Positions 15,734-23,349 of a DNA stretch of 36,814 nt are shown piece by piece. Origin of the DNA: DASSJF01 sp035280345 (GTDB taxonomy: Bacteria > Sysuimicrobiota > Sysuimicrobiia > Sysuimicrobiales > Segetimicrobiaceae). The position numbers and the translations under genes were made by a program. The DNA is taken from contig DATEGA010000241.1 of the NCBI GenBank assembly GCA_035280345.1, forward strand, positions 1 through 36,814. The letters run 5' to 3'. Position 1 is the stretch's first letter. Each line of letters starts with the position of its first letter. The notes under the pieces were generated by a model. That model had not been told where the DNA came from. It made no database searches and was given only the letters and a program-made list of their open reading frames with translations.

Positions 15734-16864
15734 CTACGTACCTGTTTGATACAACTCTGACCAGTCCGCCGCCCTAGACAGTACTCGCGGCGTCCTCTCG
15801 GTTACAAGAATGAGGTCTTCGACATGATACTTTTCGACTCCGGGGACCAGATAGGTCGGCTCCACGCAAATACACATCCCAGCGGTCAGAGGTGCCGTAT
15901 CACTTGGCATCAGCAGTGGATGTTCATGAACACCGATCCCCAGACTGTGTCCGATATGTGGACGCACCATGGGCCAATCACGAGCTTCCCACTGTGCCTT
16001 GTGAGAGAGGTACACGTCGCACCCCGTCACCCCCGGACGCAGCAAAGCGATTAAGCGTTCGTGCTCGTCCCAGATCACGCGATAGATGTCGCGCTGCCGC
16101 TCAGATGCGATGCCAACGGCCATTGTGCGGGCCAGGTCCGAATTGTAGCCACCGGGGAAGACGCCACCGAAATCAGTGCGCATCAGGTCGCCACTTCGAA
16201 GAACGTAGTCGCCAGGGGCGGTATGGGTGGAGCAAGAATGCGAACCTGCAGCAAGGGTTTGAAAGGCCTGCATCTCTGCTCCGTTCAGCACTAGTTCAGA
16301 CAACATTCGTGCGCCCACCTGACGCTCGGTCATCCCGGCATGCGTGGCCTCGAACGCGGTCCGAATCGCGCGGTCGGTCGCGAGCGCCGCACGCTCGAGC
16401 CGGGTGATTTCGTCCGGGGTCTTTACCGCTCGCACGCGTTCCAGAAATAGACCAATGTCGGTGAGCCGAGCGTTTGGCAGCAACTTGGTAAGCTGATCGT
16501 AGTACTCGGCGGTGAGAAACCGTTTCTCGATACCGACGGTCGCCCCGGCCGCGCCGGCGCCCAGTTCTTTCAAGGCATCAACCACCAGTTGGATGGGTGA
16601 TTGCTGATACTCTACGTAGCTGCGAATGTCTGTAATCCACGCTTCCTGACGCGCCTGGATCTCCTCGTTCGTGCACACGACATAGATCGGCTCGGCTCCC
16701 TTCGCCCACACGACTACTGCCAGTCGCTCCGAGAGGCCGCGCTGGGTCTCGATCATGACATCTGAGAGGTACCACGTGTTCTCTGGAGAAGCCGCCACTA
16801 TCACATCGAAATCGCTCTGTTTCAGCGCGTGCTCGAATTGCTGGCGTTTGGCCCGATCCCGCAT
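15734..16864 (-). CDS. Xaa-Pro aminopeptidase-like M24 metallopeptidase
   Basis: 376 residues with an N-terminal creatinase-N domain (about 1-130) and a C-terminal pita-bread catalytic domain. All five metal ligands of the family are visible: the two aspartates in RTDFGGVFPGGYNSDLART, the histidine in HIGHSLGIGVHEHP, the glutamate in CVEPTYL and the last in YHVEDLILVTE. The HEHP motif retains the second active-site histidine, so true proline peptidase activity is plausible. I chose ATG 16864 because AGGAGGG lies five bases before it; an upstream GTG at 16882 lacks one. It follows the luciferase-like gene by 30 bases, probably the same transcript. Likely cytoplasmic processing of imported peptides. 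Confidence 0.9.
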   Translation of the reverse strand: MRDRAKRQQFEHALKQSDFDVIVAASPENTWYLSDVMIETQRGLSERLAVVVWAKGAEPIYVVCTNEEIQARQEAWITDIRSYVEYQQSPIQLVVDALKELGAGAAGATVGIEKRFLTAEYYDQLTKLLPNARLTDIGLFLERVRAVKTPDEITRLERAALATDRAIRTAFEATHAGMTERQVGARMLSELVLNGAEMQAFQTLAAGSHSCSTHTAPGDYVLRSGDLMRTDFGGVFPGGYNSDLARTMAVGIASERQRDIYRVIWDEHERLIALLRPGVTGCDVYLSHKAQWEARDWPMVRPHIGHSLGIGVHEHPLLMPSDTAPLTAGMCICVEPTYLVPGVEKYHVEDLILVTERTPRVLSRAADWSELYQTGT

Positions 16865-16894
16865 CGGCGCCCTCCTGCTCACTCTAGCTCCCCG

Positions 16895-17812
16895 TCAGAC
16901 AGCGCGCCGCAACTCTTCCGCGACCCTGATGAAGTCGCCCTCCGCTTTCATCCCCGGGGAGAACGTTGCGTCGAAGAAGATTTCGCTTGCGCCCAGGACA
17001 CGGACCGCCTCGACATCGGCCTTGATCTGCGCGAGGGTTCCGCTGAATATCCAGCGATCATTGCCCACCGGCTGAGGCGTAATGAAGAGATTTGCACGCA
17101 CGACCATTTGCAGCGCCGCCGAATCCCGACCGGCCGCCCGGGCCGTCTCCCTGATGCCTTCCATCATCAGCTTCATGCCTTCGACCGGTATGCCCACTGG
17201 GTTCCAGCCGTCTGCCTGGGTCGCGACCCGCTGCAGGGCCCGAGGCGAATACGCGGCAAGGTAGAGAGGAGGGTGGGGCTTCTGTACGGGCTTAGGTTGA
17301 ATAATGGATTTGGGGACGTGGAAGTAGTGACCGTGAAACTCCACCGGATCCGCCGTCCAAATCGCCTTGAGCACAAGCAGAAACTCGTCGGCGCGCTTTC
17401 CTAACCCCCGAGCGGATATTCCGGCGGCTTCATATTCGTCCTTCGACCATCCCTGTCCCAGTCCGACACGCAACCGGCCCCCCGAGAGGACGTCCAGCGT
17501 TGTCAAGCGCCGCGCCAGTACCACGGGGTTATAGAACGGCATATCAAGCACGCTGGTACCGAGCGCGATTCTCTTGGTGTGGCCTGCAACAAACGTCAAG
17601 GTTTCGAGAGGGTCGAGCACGCGTTTGTACGGCTCCGGCAGAGCGCCGTCCGGGGTCGCCGGATAGGGCGTCTGCGGGGTGAGCGGGAAGAGTAGACGAT
17701 CTGTGACCCACACGCTGTCGTAGCCTAGCGTCTCCACGCGCTGGGCGACACTGGCAACCGACTGTGGCCCTGCGGCAACACCTATTTGCGGAAGCACAAA
17801 GCCTAAGCGCAC
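16895..17812 (-). CDS. LLM-class flavin (F420/FMN)-dependent oxidoreductase
   Basis: 305 residues of bacterial-luciferase-like TIM-barrel fold. The N-terminus RLGFVLPQIGVAAGP, the segments VTDRLLFPL, LGTSVLDMPFYNPVVLARRL and GRLRVGLGQGWSKDEYEAAG, and the C-terminal FSGTLAQIKADVEAVRVLGA are all standard for the family. The GTG start at 17812 has GGAGG seven bases upstream; the longer open frame starts further out without one. Whether it uses F420 or FMN cannot be decided. It pairs with the M24 peptidase downstream. Substrate unknown. Confidence 0.9.
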   Translation of the reverse strand: MRLGFVLPQIGVAAGPQSVASVAQRVETLGYDSVWVTDRLLFPLTPQTPYPATPDGALPEPYKRVLDPLETLTFVAGHTKRIALGTSVLDMPFYNPVVLARRLTTLDVLSGGRLRVGLGQGWSKDEYEAAGISARGLGKRADEFLLVLKAIWTADPVEFHGHYFHVPKSIIQPKPVQKPHPPLYLAAYSPRALQRVATQADGWNPVGIPVEGMKLMMEGIRETARAAGRDSAALQMVVRANLFITPQPVGNDRWIFSGTLAQIKADVEAVRVLGASEIFFDATFSPGMKAEGDFIRVAEELRRAV

Positions 17813-18024
17813 AACGACACCTCCAAACCGCGCACGCCCACTCCTATAGGTGCGGACACGTCCATCCAAACGCCTTTGTCGCCAATCGGCCGATTTCTTC
17901 CGGGGTTTTCATCCGAAAAGCGCTCGATTTTCGCTCACCCGGCACAACGCAAACGCTGGGCGCTTTGAGTCCTGAGGGCCCACCTAATTTTACAGGCTTT
18001 GCTCAGGACGGTCAGTTGCTGAAC

Positions 18025-18303
18025 TTATGGTTGTGGAGCGCCTCCTATTCCATTACTGAGACCGCCAACGAGGTCGCCCACGACGACGAGATCGTAATTC
18101 AAAGTGTCAATCCATTGTGATACGGGCGCATTTCGATCCCGCACTTGGCTCGCAAAGCAGTAATCGCGCGTCAAAGATTGGTCGATGGGAATGATCCCTT
18201 GAGCGGTTCCGCGCGATTGGTTACGGCAGTATTCCGGAATGTAGATCGTTTGCGCAATCAAAGCAAGAACAAGCACGGTTAGTAACGTGGGAAGTGGTTT
18301 CAC
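18025..18303 (-). CDS. Small membrane-anchored hypothetical protein
   Basis: About 92 residues from a GTG with GGAGG four bases upstream. One hydrophobic segment (PLPTLLTVLVLALIAQTIYI, about residues 3-22) would act as a signal anchor. The rest is polar, with two cysteines (near 26 and 50), and ends in a Gly-rich tail. A longer frame reaches 18399, but the ribosome site supports the shorter form. I recognise no family. It lies divergent to the 25-residue ORF. Confidence 0.45.
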   Translation of the reverse strand: MKPLPTLLTVLVLALIAQTIYIPEYCRNQSRGTAQGIIPIDQSLTRDYCFASQVRDRNAPVSQWIDTLNYDLVVVGDLVGGLSNGIGGAPQP

Positions 18304-18560
18304 GCCGCCTCCGCTCGTAACTTCGCGCCGTCTTGGTTTTGGGGAACCGGCGCTCACTTTCGTTGCCTTTCTGGCAGTCTCAGTCAAAATCGAAATCAAC
18401 CACCGTCGTCACGCCATCCAAGGTCGACCGCATCGGTGCGCTTCGCCCGTTTGGTTGAGACGTCCTGCACGACAATCACCACGGGCGAGACGTTTGCGCG
18501 CGGGCGACAGGGGAACAATGTACTGAGCCTTCTTGAAAGCACTGTGGAGGTGAGCTAAGC

Positions 18561-18638
18561 ATGCCGGAATGGATCGCGTGGTGGATGCTCGGACTCGCTG
18601 CCGTCGCCATTGTGGTGCATAATTCAGGCGGCAAGTAG
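18561..18638 (+). CDS. 25-residue membrane microprotein
   Basis: ATG at 18561 gives MPEWIAWWMLGLAAVAIVVH followed by NSGGK and a TAG. GGAGGTGA stands directly upstream with a seven-base spacer, one of the strongest ribosome sites in the window. The product is a single hydrophobic helix with three tryptophans at its N-terminal end and a lysine at the C-terminus, the shape of a one-pass membrane microprotein. A strong intrinsic terminator follows 25 bases after the stop. Ribosome site, compact ORF and terminator together make a self-contained gene likely. Function unknown; it might be a small regulator of a membrane complex or a type I toxin-like peptide. Confidence 0.6.
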   Translation: MPEWIAWWMLGLAAVAIVVHNSGGK

Positions 18639-18663
18639 CCAGCACATACGAGCGAACCCTAGG

Positions 18664-18695
18664 TTGAGGGGCGGTCATCTAGGACCGCCCCTCAA
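18664..18695 (+). terminator. Strong intrinsic terminator after the microprotein ORF
   Basis: A perfect 13-bp stem TTGAGGGGCGGTC / GACCGCCCCTCAA with a six-base loop ATCTAG, followed by TCCTTTCTT. It serves the plus-strand microprotein gene, and its symmetrical stem may also stop minus-strand transcription from the exported protein at 18747. Confidence 0.8.
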
Positions 18696-18746
18696 TCCTT
18701 TCTTGGCAACCGGCACCAGTGGTGCGCCGAGAGAGGGACCGCGTGC

Positions 18747-19199
18747 CTAGGGCACTCCGACCGTAACGTCCGTCGTCGTGCCGGTCGTCACGAGCGAGCC
18801 GGCGCCAATCCGTTTGTTGCCGCCAAACAGGTGGGTGCCGATGCGAATATCTTTCAACGGCACGTAATTCTTCTCCACGGTGACGACGGTGAGGTTCCCG
18901 ATATTGGCGAACCCCGCGTTCAGCACCGATTCGTGTCCAACCTTGGTGACGGTCCCGGTTAGCGGCGTGCCCATCTTGATCACGATCTTCCCGCCCGCAA
19001 GCACGTCGGCCGCAACGTGAAAGTGTACGCGTTCGCCGGGTTTGACGGTCGTAGTATCCACCGGGTCCATCAGCTTGAGCGCGACCGCGGTCCCCGCGGG
19101 TGTCAAGACGGTAACGGCGGACACGGTTGCCGTGGCGATCGGGAGCAGCACGACAAGAGCCGCCAACGCCGTGACTTTCAGTAGCCAATTCCGCGACAT
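18747..19199 (-). CDS. Exported hypothetical protein, TrbI/VirB10-like beta-domain
   Basis: 150 residues with a clear Sec signal (positively charged start, hydrophobic about 8-24, cleavage near SAV). The mature part is beta-rich: GTAVALKLMDPVDTTTVKPG, ERVHFHVAADVLAGGKIVI and GTPLTGTVTKVGHESVLNAG. The pattern 'G..v...l..pvdt...k.Gd.v.f.v..dv...g..vi..Gtpl.G.V' resembles the small beta-barrel found in TrbI/VirB10 C-termini and many stand-alone exported proteins. GGAGGGAGG precedes the ATG. Role unknown; probably envelope-associated. Confidence 0.7.
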   Translation of the reverse strand: MSRNWLLKVTALAALVVLLPIATATVSAVTVLTPAGTAVALKLMDPVDTTTVKPGERVHFHVAADVLAGGKIVIKMGTPLTGTVTKVGHESVLNAGFANIGNLTVVTVEKNYVPLKDIRIGTHLFGGNKRIGAGSLVTTGTTTDVTVGVP

Positions 19200-19493
19200 G
19201 CGCGTCCTCCCTCCAGGCGGTTGCTCGAACGAGCGATCTGCCCGAGATCTGGATGATTTCGCCTCTTCATGCCCGGGAGAACGTGCTTCTAGACTGCAGG
19301 TCCCCGTCGTCGGGGACCATCAGAACTGGACGTCCCGGTGCGCATCGCGTCCGGATTCACAAGGGCGATGGCTACAACAGCGCCAGTGGGACGGGTGGTG
19401 TCAACAGAACACCCGTTTTCGCAGCACTCGGCCTGATCCACAGTGGCGACGGTACAACCCCTGGGACAGTGGCAATGCCGACGATCGCGAGCG
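19200..19493. other. Gene-free gap between exported protein and dppF-like gene
   Basis: About 294 bases. Open frames here lack ribosome sites and recognisable protein texture. A small inverted repeat, CCGAC-GTTA-GTCGG (19499-19512), spans the 3' end of the ATPase gene and might form part of a weak terminator. Nothing else seen. Confidence 0.35.
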
Positions 19494-20495
19494 CTAGCCG
19501 ACGTTAGTCGGTGCGCCGGTTGCGTAGTGACACGCGACGCTATGGCCTTCCCCGATGTCGAGGGCCGGCGGATCGATGTCCCGGCACGGAGCGAACGCGT
19601 GGGGGCAGCGCTCCCGGAAAGGGCAGCCCTTAGCGGGTAGCGAGGTGGCAAGGTCGGCTGCCAGGTCGCGGCTCTGTGTCAGCCACCCCGGTTCCAGCCG
19701 GGACCTTGACTCGAGGAGGGCCTGTGTGTACGGGTGCCGGGCATGCTCGAGGGGCACTCCGGCCGGCAGCACCTCGACGATCCGCCCGCCGAACATCACG
19801 GCGATCTTCGGAGCAATGTAGCGCACGACGTAGAGATCGTGACTGATGAAGATCATGCTCAACGCGAGCTGGGCGCGCAGATCGGCGAGCAGGTTGAGGA
19901 TCTGGGCCTGGATCGACACGTCGAGGGCGCTGACCGGCTCGTCGGCAATCAACACCTGCGGCTCAGCCGCGAGCGCCCGCGCGATACAGATCCGTTGACG
20001 CTGCCCGCCCGAGAAATCAGACGGATACCGGTCCGCGGCGCCGGCCGGCATCCCCACCTGGTCCAGCAGCGTGGCGACCCGCCGCGCGACCTGATCACGT
20101 GGAACCAGGCTGTGGACCAGCAGTACCTCGCGTAGCGCCGAGCCGACCGTGAGTCGCGGATTGAGAGACGAGTACGGGTCCTGAAAGACCACCTGGATGC
20201 GCCGGCGCGACCGTCGAAGCGAGCCCGTGCGCAGCCGCGTGAGATCCACCCCGTCGAGCAGCACCCGGCCGGCATCCGGCCGCTCCAGCAGCGCGACGCA
20301 GCGGGCAAACGTGGTTTTCCCAGACCCGCTCTCTCCGACGATGCCGATCGACTCCCCCCGTTCCAGGGAGAGCGATGCGTCGGTCAGGGCCGGACGCACG
20401 GCGTCGCGGCCATCGTGGTGAGCGCGCCCGCTCGGCGCGGCCCAGCCGCGACGGTGCGCGTAGGCCTTCGTCAGGCTCTCCGCGGTGAGCAGCAT
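19494..20495 (-). CDS. Peptide ABC transporter ATP-binding protein (DppF/OppF type)
   Basis: 333 residues. Walker A GESGSGKTT, Q-loop VVFQDPYSSLNPR, signature FSGGQRQRICIARALA, Walker B VLIADEPVSALD, and H-loop FISHDLYVV are all intact. The C-terminal oligopeptide-transporter extension contains CPFRERCPHAFAPC plus a later cysteine, the four-Cys cluster typical of DppD/DppF proteins. The ATG at 20495 directly abuts the stop of the preceding ATPase gene. It is the last gene of the five-gene peptide importer. Confidence 0.94.
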   Translation of the reverse strand: MLLTAESLTKAYAHRRGWAAPSGRAHHDGRDAVRPALTDASLSLERGESIGIVGESGSGKTTFARCVALLERPDAGRVLLDGVDLTRLRTGSLRRSRRRIQVVFQDPYSSLNPRLTVGSALREVLLVHSLVPRDQVARRVATLLDQVGMPAGAADRYPSDFSGGQRQRICIARALAAEPQVLIADEPVSALDVSIQAQILNLLADLRAQLALSMIFISHDLYVVRYIAPKIAVMFGGRIVEVLPAGVPLEHARHPYTQALLESRSRLEPGWLTQSRDLAADLATSLPAKGCPFRERCPHAFAPCRDIDPPALDIGEGHSVACHYATGAPTNVG

Positions 20496-21497
20496 CTACG
20501 CGCCGGGACTGCTCGCGACCGCGAGGCCGCGGCGCAGTTCGTCGACGCGGTCGGTACGGATGCAGCGAGACGCGTGCCCCGCCGACACCTCGGACAGCGC
20601 GATCGGTGCCGCGCCGCAGGCATCGATCGCGAGGGCGCAGCGCGGGGCGAACGCGCACCCGCGCGGCAGACGATGCGGATCCGGCGGTGCCCCGGGGATC
20701 GCCCGCAGCCGCTCGCCGGCTACCGCCTCCGGGAGGCTGTTCATCAGCCCGACGGTGTAGGGGTGCTCCGGCTGCTGCAGGATGGTGCGCGTCGGACCCA
20801 CCTCGACGAGCTCACCGGCGTACATTACCCCGACCCGGTCGCAGAGGCCGGCGACGACACGGAAGTCGTGGGACACCAGCAGCAGGCTCATTCCCTGTTC
20901 GCGCCGGAGGTCTTCGAGCAGGCGCAGAATTTCCGCCTGGACGATAACGTCGAGCGCGGTCGTGGGCTCGTCGGCCAGCAGGAGGGTGGGGCGCGCCGCG
21001 AGGGCCATCGCGATGTGGATGCGCTGGCGCATCCCGCCGCTGAACTCGTGGGGATAGGCGGCGGCTCGTCGCGCCGCGTCGCGGATGCCGACCCGTTCCA
21101 TCATCGCGAGCGCGCGGGCGCGGGCCGCGCGCGTTCCCACGCCTTCGTGCGACGAGATCACCTGCGCGATCGCATCTCCCACCCGGAGGACCGGGTTGAG
21201 CGCGGTCATCGGATCCTGAAAGATCATCGCGATGGTCGATCCCCGGAGCGCCTGCATCGCCGCGTTGTCGAGGTCGAGGAGCGAGCGGTTCCCGTAGGTG
21301 ACCCGGCCCCCCGCCGTGGCGCCGCGGGGCAGCAGGCGTAAAATCGCGCGGCAGGTCAGGCTCTTGCCCGATCCGCTCTCGCCGACCAGGCCGAACGCTT
21401 CGCTGGGCCCAATCTCGAACGACACGCCCCGCACGACAGGACGGCCGCCTTGGAACGCGACCGTGAGGGCCTCGACGCGCAGGGCGTCTTTAGGCAC
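20496..21497 (-). CDS. Peptide ABC transporter ATP-binding protein (DppD/OppD type)
   Basis: 333 residues. Walker A GESGSGKS, Q-loop MIFQDPMTALNPV, signature FSGGMRQRIHIAMALA, Walker B LLLADEPTTALD and switch LVSHDFRVV. The C-terminal extension has CAFAPRCALAIDAC and a further Cys near the end, as usual in this family. The GTG start overlaps the end of the DppC-like permease gene by eight bases, so translation is probably coupled. It forms a heterodimer with the DppF-like ATPase. Confidence 0.94.
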   Translation of the reverse strand: MPKDALRVEALTVAFQGGRPVVRGVSFEIGPSEAFGLVGESGSGKSLTCRAILRLLPRGATAGGRVTYGNRSLLDLDNAAMQALRGSTIAMIFQDPMTALNPVLRVGDAIAQVISSHEGVGTRAARARALAMMERVGIRDAARRAAAYPHEFSGGMRQRIHIAMALAARPTLLLADEPTTALDVIVQAEILRLLEDLRREQGMSLLLVSHDFRVVAGLCDRVGVMYAGELVEVGPTRTILQQPEHPYTVGLMNSLPEAVAGERLRAIPGAPPDPHRLPRGCAFAPRCALAIDACGAAPIALSEVSAGHASRCIRTDRVDELRRGLAVASSPGA

Positions 21498-22353
21498 GGA
21501 CGCGGCGCACGATGTCGGAGACGCTGTCGCCGACCAGGCTGACGAAGAAGCTCGTGACGATGATCGCCACCCCGGGGAAGATGACCACCCATGGCGCGGT
21601 GATGATAAAGTTCCGTCCCTCCGCGATCATCACGCCCCACTCGGCCGTCGGCGGCTGCACGCCCAAGCCGAAGAAGCCGAGTGACGCGCCCGCGAGGATA
21701 TCGAGCACGAAGTCGCTCATGCCAAAGACCAGGGCCGGGACGATGACGTTGGGCAGCAGGTGGCGGAACATGATGCGGGCGTCGCTGTACCCGAGGCTTT
21801 TCGCCGCCAGGATGTAGCCGCGCCCCCGGACGCTCAGCGATTCGCCACGCACGATCCGCGCGTAGGCGACCCAGCTGACCAGCGAGATCGCGATATAGAA
21901 ATTGCGGAGCCCCGGACCCAGCATGGCCACGATCGCCAGCACGAGGACGAGGAACGGAAACGCGGTGACGACGTCGATGACCCGCCCGAGGAGGGCGTCC
22001 GGCCAGCCCGCGTAGTAGCCGGCGAACAACCCGACCACGACGCCCATGATGAGCGGAATGATGACGCCGATCGTCCCGATCTGCAGGTCGATCCGGCCGG
22101 CGTAGAGCACCCGCGTGAAGATGTCGCGACCGAGCTGGTCCGTGCCGAACCAGTGCGCCCCGTTCGGAGGCGTGAGGGCGGCCGACAGCCCGAGCGCCGT
22201 CGGGTCGTACGGAGCGACGAGCGGCGCGAACGACGCCAGCGCGCCGACCGCGAAGATTCCGGCCAGCCCGACGCGGAGCGACCATCTGCCCGGCGCGCGC
22301 AAGCCGCGGCGCACGATCCCGGCCGGCGTGGCCGCGGCGACGGCGTTCATCAT
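21490..22353 (-). CDS. Peptide ABC transporter permease (DppC/OppC type)
   Basis: 287 residues from ATG 22353, which overlaps the DppB stop (ATGA). Features: the N-terminal transmembrane segment, APYDP and the HWFGTDQLGRDIFTRVLYAG block that is diagnostic for DppC-type permeases, and the coupling loop VRGRGYILAAKSLGYSDARI. The open frame continues far upstream only because it shadows DppB. Inner-membrane component of the peptide importer. Confidence 0.93.
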   Translation of the reverse strand: MMNAVAAATPAGIVRRGLRAPGRWSLRVGLAGIFAVGALASFAPLVAPYDPTALGLSAALTPPNGAHWFGTDQLGRDIFTRVLYAGRIDLQIGTIGVIIPLIMGVVVGLFAGYYAGWPDALLGRVIDVVTAFPFLVLVLAIVAMLGPGLRNFYIAISLVSWVAYARIVRGESLSVRGRGYILAAKSLGYSDARIMFRHLLPNVIVPALVFGMSDFVLDILAGASLGFFGLGVQPPTAEWGVMIAEGRNFIITAPWVVIFPGVAIIVTSFFVSLVGDSVSDIVRRVRA

Positions 22354-23285
22354 TGGAACGACACGCGCGGGTCCAGGACGGCGTAGGCGAGGTCGGTGAG
22401 CAGGTTCACGAGAATCACCAGGAACGCCAGCACCAGCGTGACAAACTGGACGATCGAGTAGTCGCGGGTCAGGATCGACGTGATGAGGAGCGATCCCACG
22501 CCCGGGATGCCGAAGACCTGTTCGATGATGATCGTGCCCCCGATCAGCCACCCGACGTTCAGGCCCAGCACGGAGATGAAAGGGGTCAGCCCGTTGCGCA
22601 GCAGGTAGCTGACCAGCAGCGTGACCGGCCGCAGCCCCATCGCGAGCCCGGTTGTGACATAGTCGGAGTCCATCACCTCGATCAGGCTGCTCCTGAGCGC
22701 TCGGACCAGGATGGGAGAAATGTGCAGCGCGATGGTCAGCGCCGGCAGCGTGAGGTGCCACAGGGTGTCGAACCCGCCCGCCCCGGCTCCACCGAGGGCG
22801 AAGAGCCTCACTTTCACACTCAGCAACAGCGCGAGCACGATACCCAGCCAGAACGACGGGATCCCGATCGTCGCCGTGAAGGCGAGTCGGATCGCGTGAT
22901 CGACGACGGTTTCGCGCCGCACGGCGGCGAGGGTCGCGAACGGCACGGCGATGACCAGGCCGATCGTCGCCGCATAGGCGATCAGCGTGAGGGTGATCGG
23001 AATCCGCTCGAACGTCAGCGTCCACGCGTCCTGGCCGTAATAGAACGACGCGCCGAAGTCCCCGTGCCGCGCATTTCCGAGGAAATGCAGGTACTGCTGC
23101 CAGAACGGGAGGTTGAGTCCGAGCTGGTTCTCAACGCGCGCGATGAGCTCCGGGGTCGCGCGCTCCCCCAGGATCGCCACCGCGGGGTTCCCAGGGATCA
23201 GTCGGATCAGCATGAACGCGACGATGCTGACGCCGAACAGCACGGGCAGGATCAGCAACAGCCGACCCGCGATGTAACGAATCAT
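22350..23285 (-). CDS. Peptide ABC transporter permease (DppB/OppB type)
   Basis: 311 residues starting MIRYIAGRLLLILPVLFGVS, the usual DppB opening. It includes the periplasmic DFGASFYYGQDAW segment, the family coupling loop (DSDYVTTGLAMGL) and the C-terminal EQVFGIPGVGSLLITSI. It precedes DppC with a four-base overlap. Six or more hydrophobic helices are visible. Confidence 0.93.
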   Translation of the reverse strand: MIRYIAGRLLLILPVLFGVSIVAFMLIRLIPGNPAVAILGERATPELIARVENQLGLNLPFWQQYLHFLGNARHGDFGASFYYGQDAWTLTFERIPITLTLIAYAATIGLVIAVPFATLAAVRRETVVDHAIRLAFTATIGIPSFWLGIVLALLLSVKVRLFALGGAGAGGFDTLWHLTLPALTIALHISPILVRALRSSLIEVMDSDYVTTGLAMGLRPVTLLVSYLLRNGLTPFISVLGLNVGWLIGGTIIIEQVFGIPGVGSLLITSILTRDYSIVQFVTLVLAFLVILVNLLTDLAYAVLDPRVSFQ

Positions 23286-23349
23286 CGTGCGATCGCGGCC
23301 CCCGGGTCCAGAGGCTACACGCGGCCCTCCCGGTCGGGTGCGGCGCCGG

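Noticed and set aside
19253..19507. 84-codon plus-strand frame between the exported protein and the ATPase genes
   Set aside because: No ribosome site and no recognisable composition; treated as intergenic.
21490..23025. 511-codon frame covering DppC and much of DppB
   Set aside because: The upstream half is Arg/Asp-rich shadow sequence; DppC starts at the ATGA overlap at 22353.
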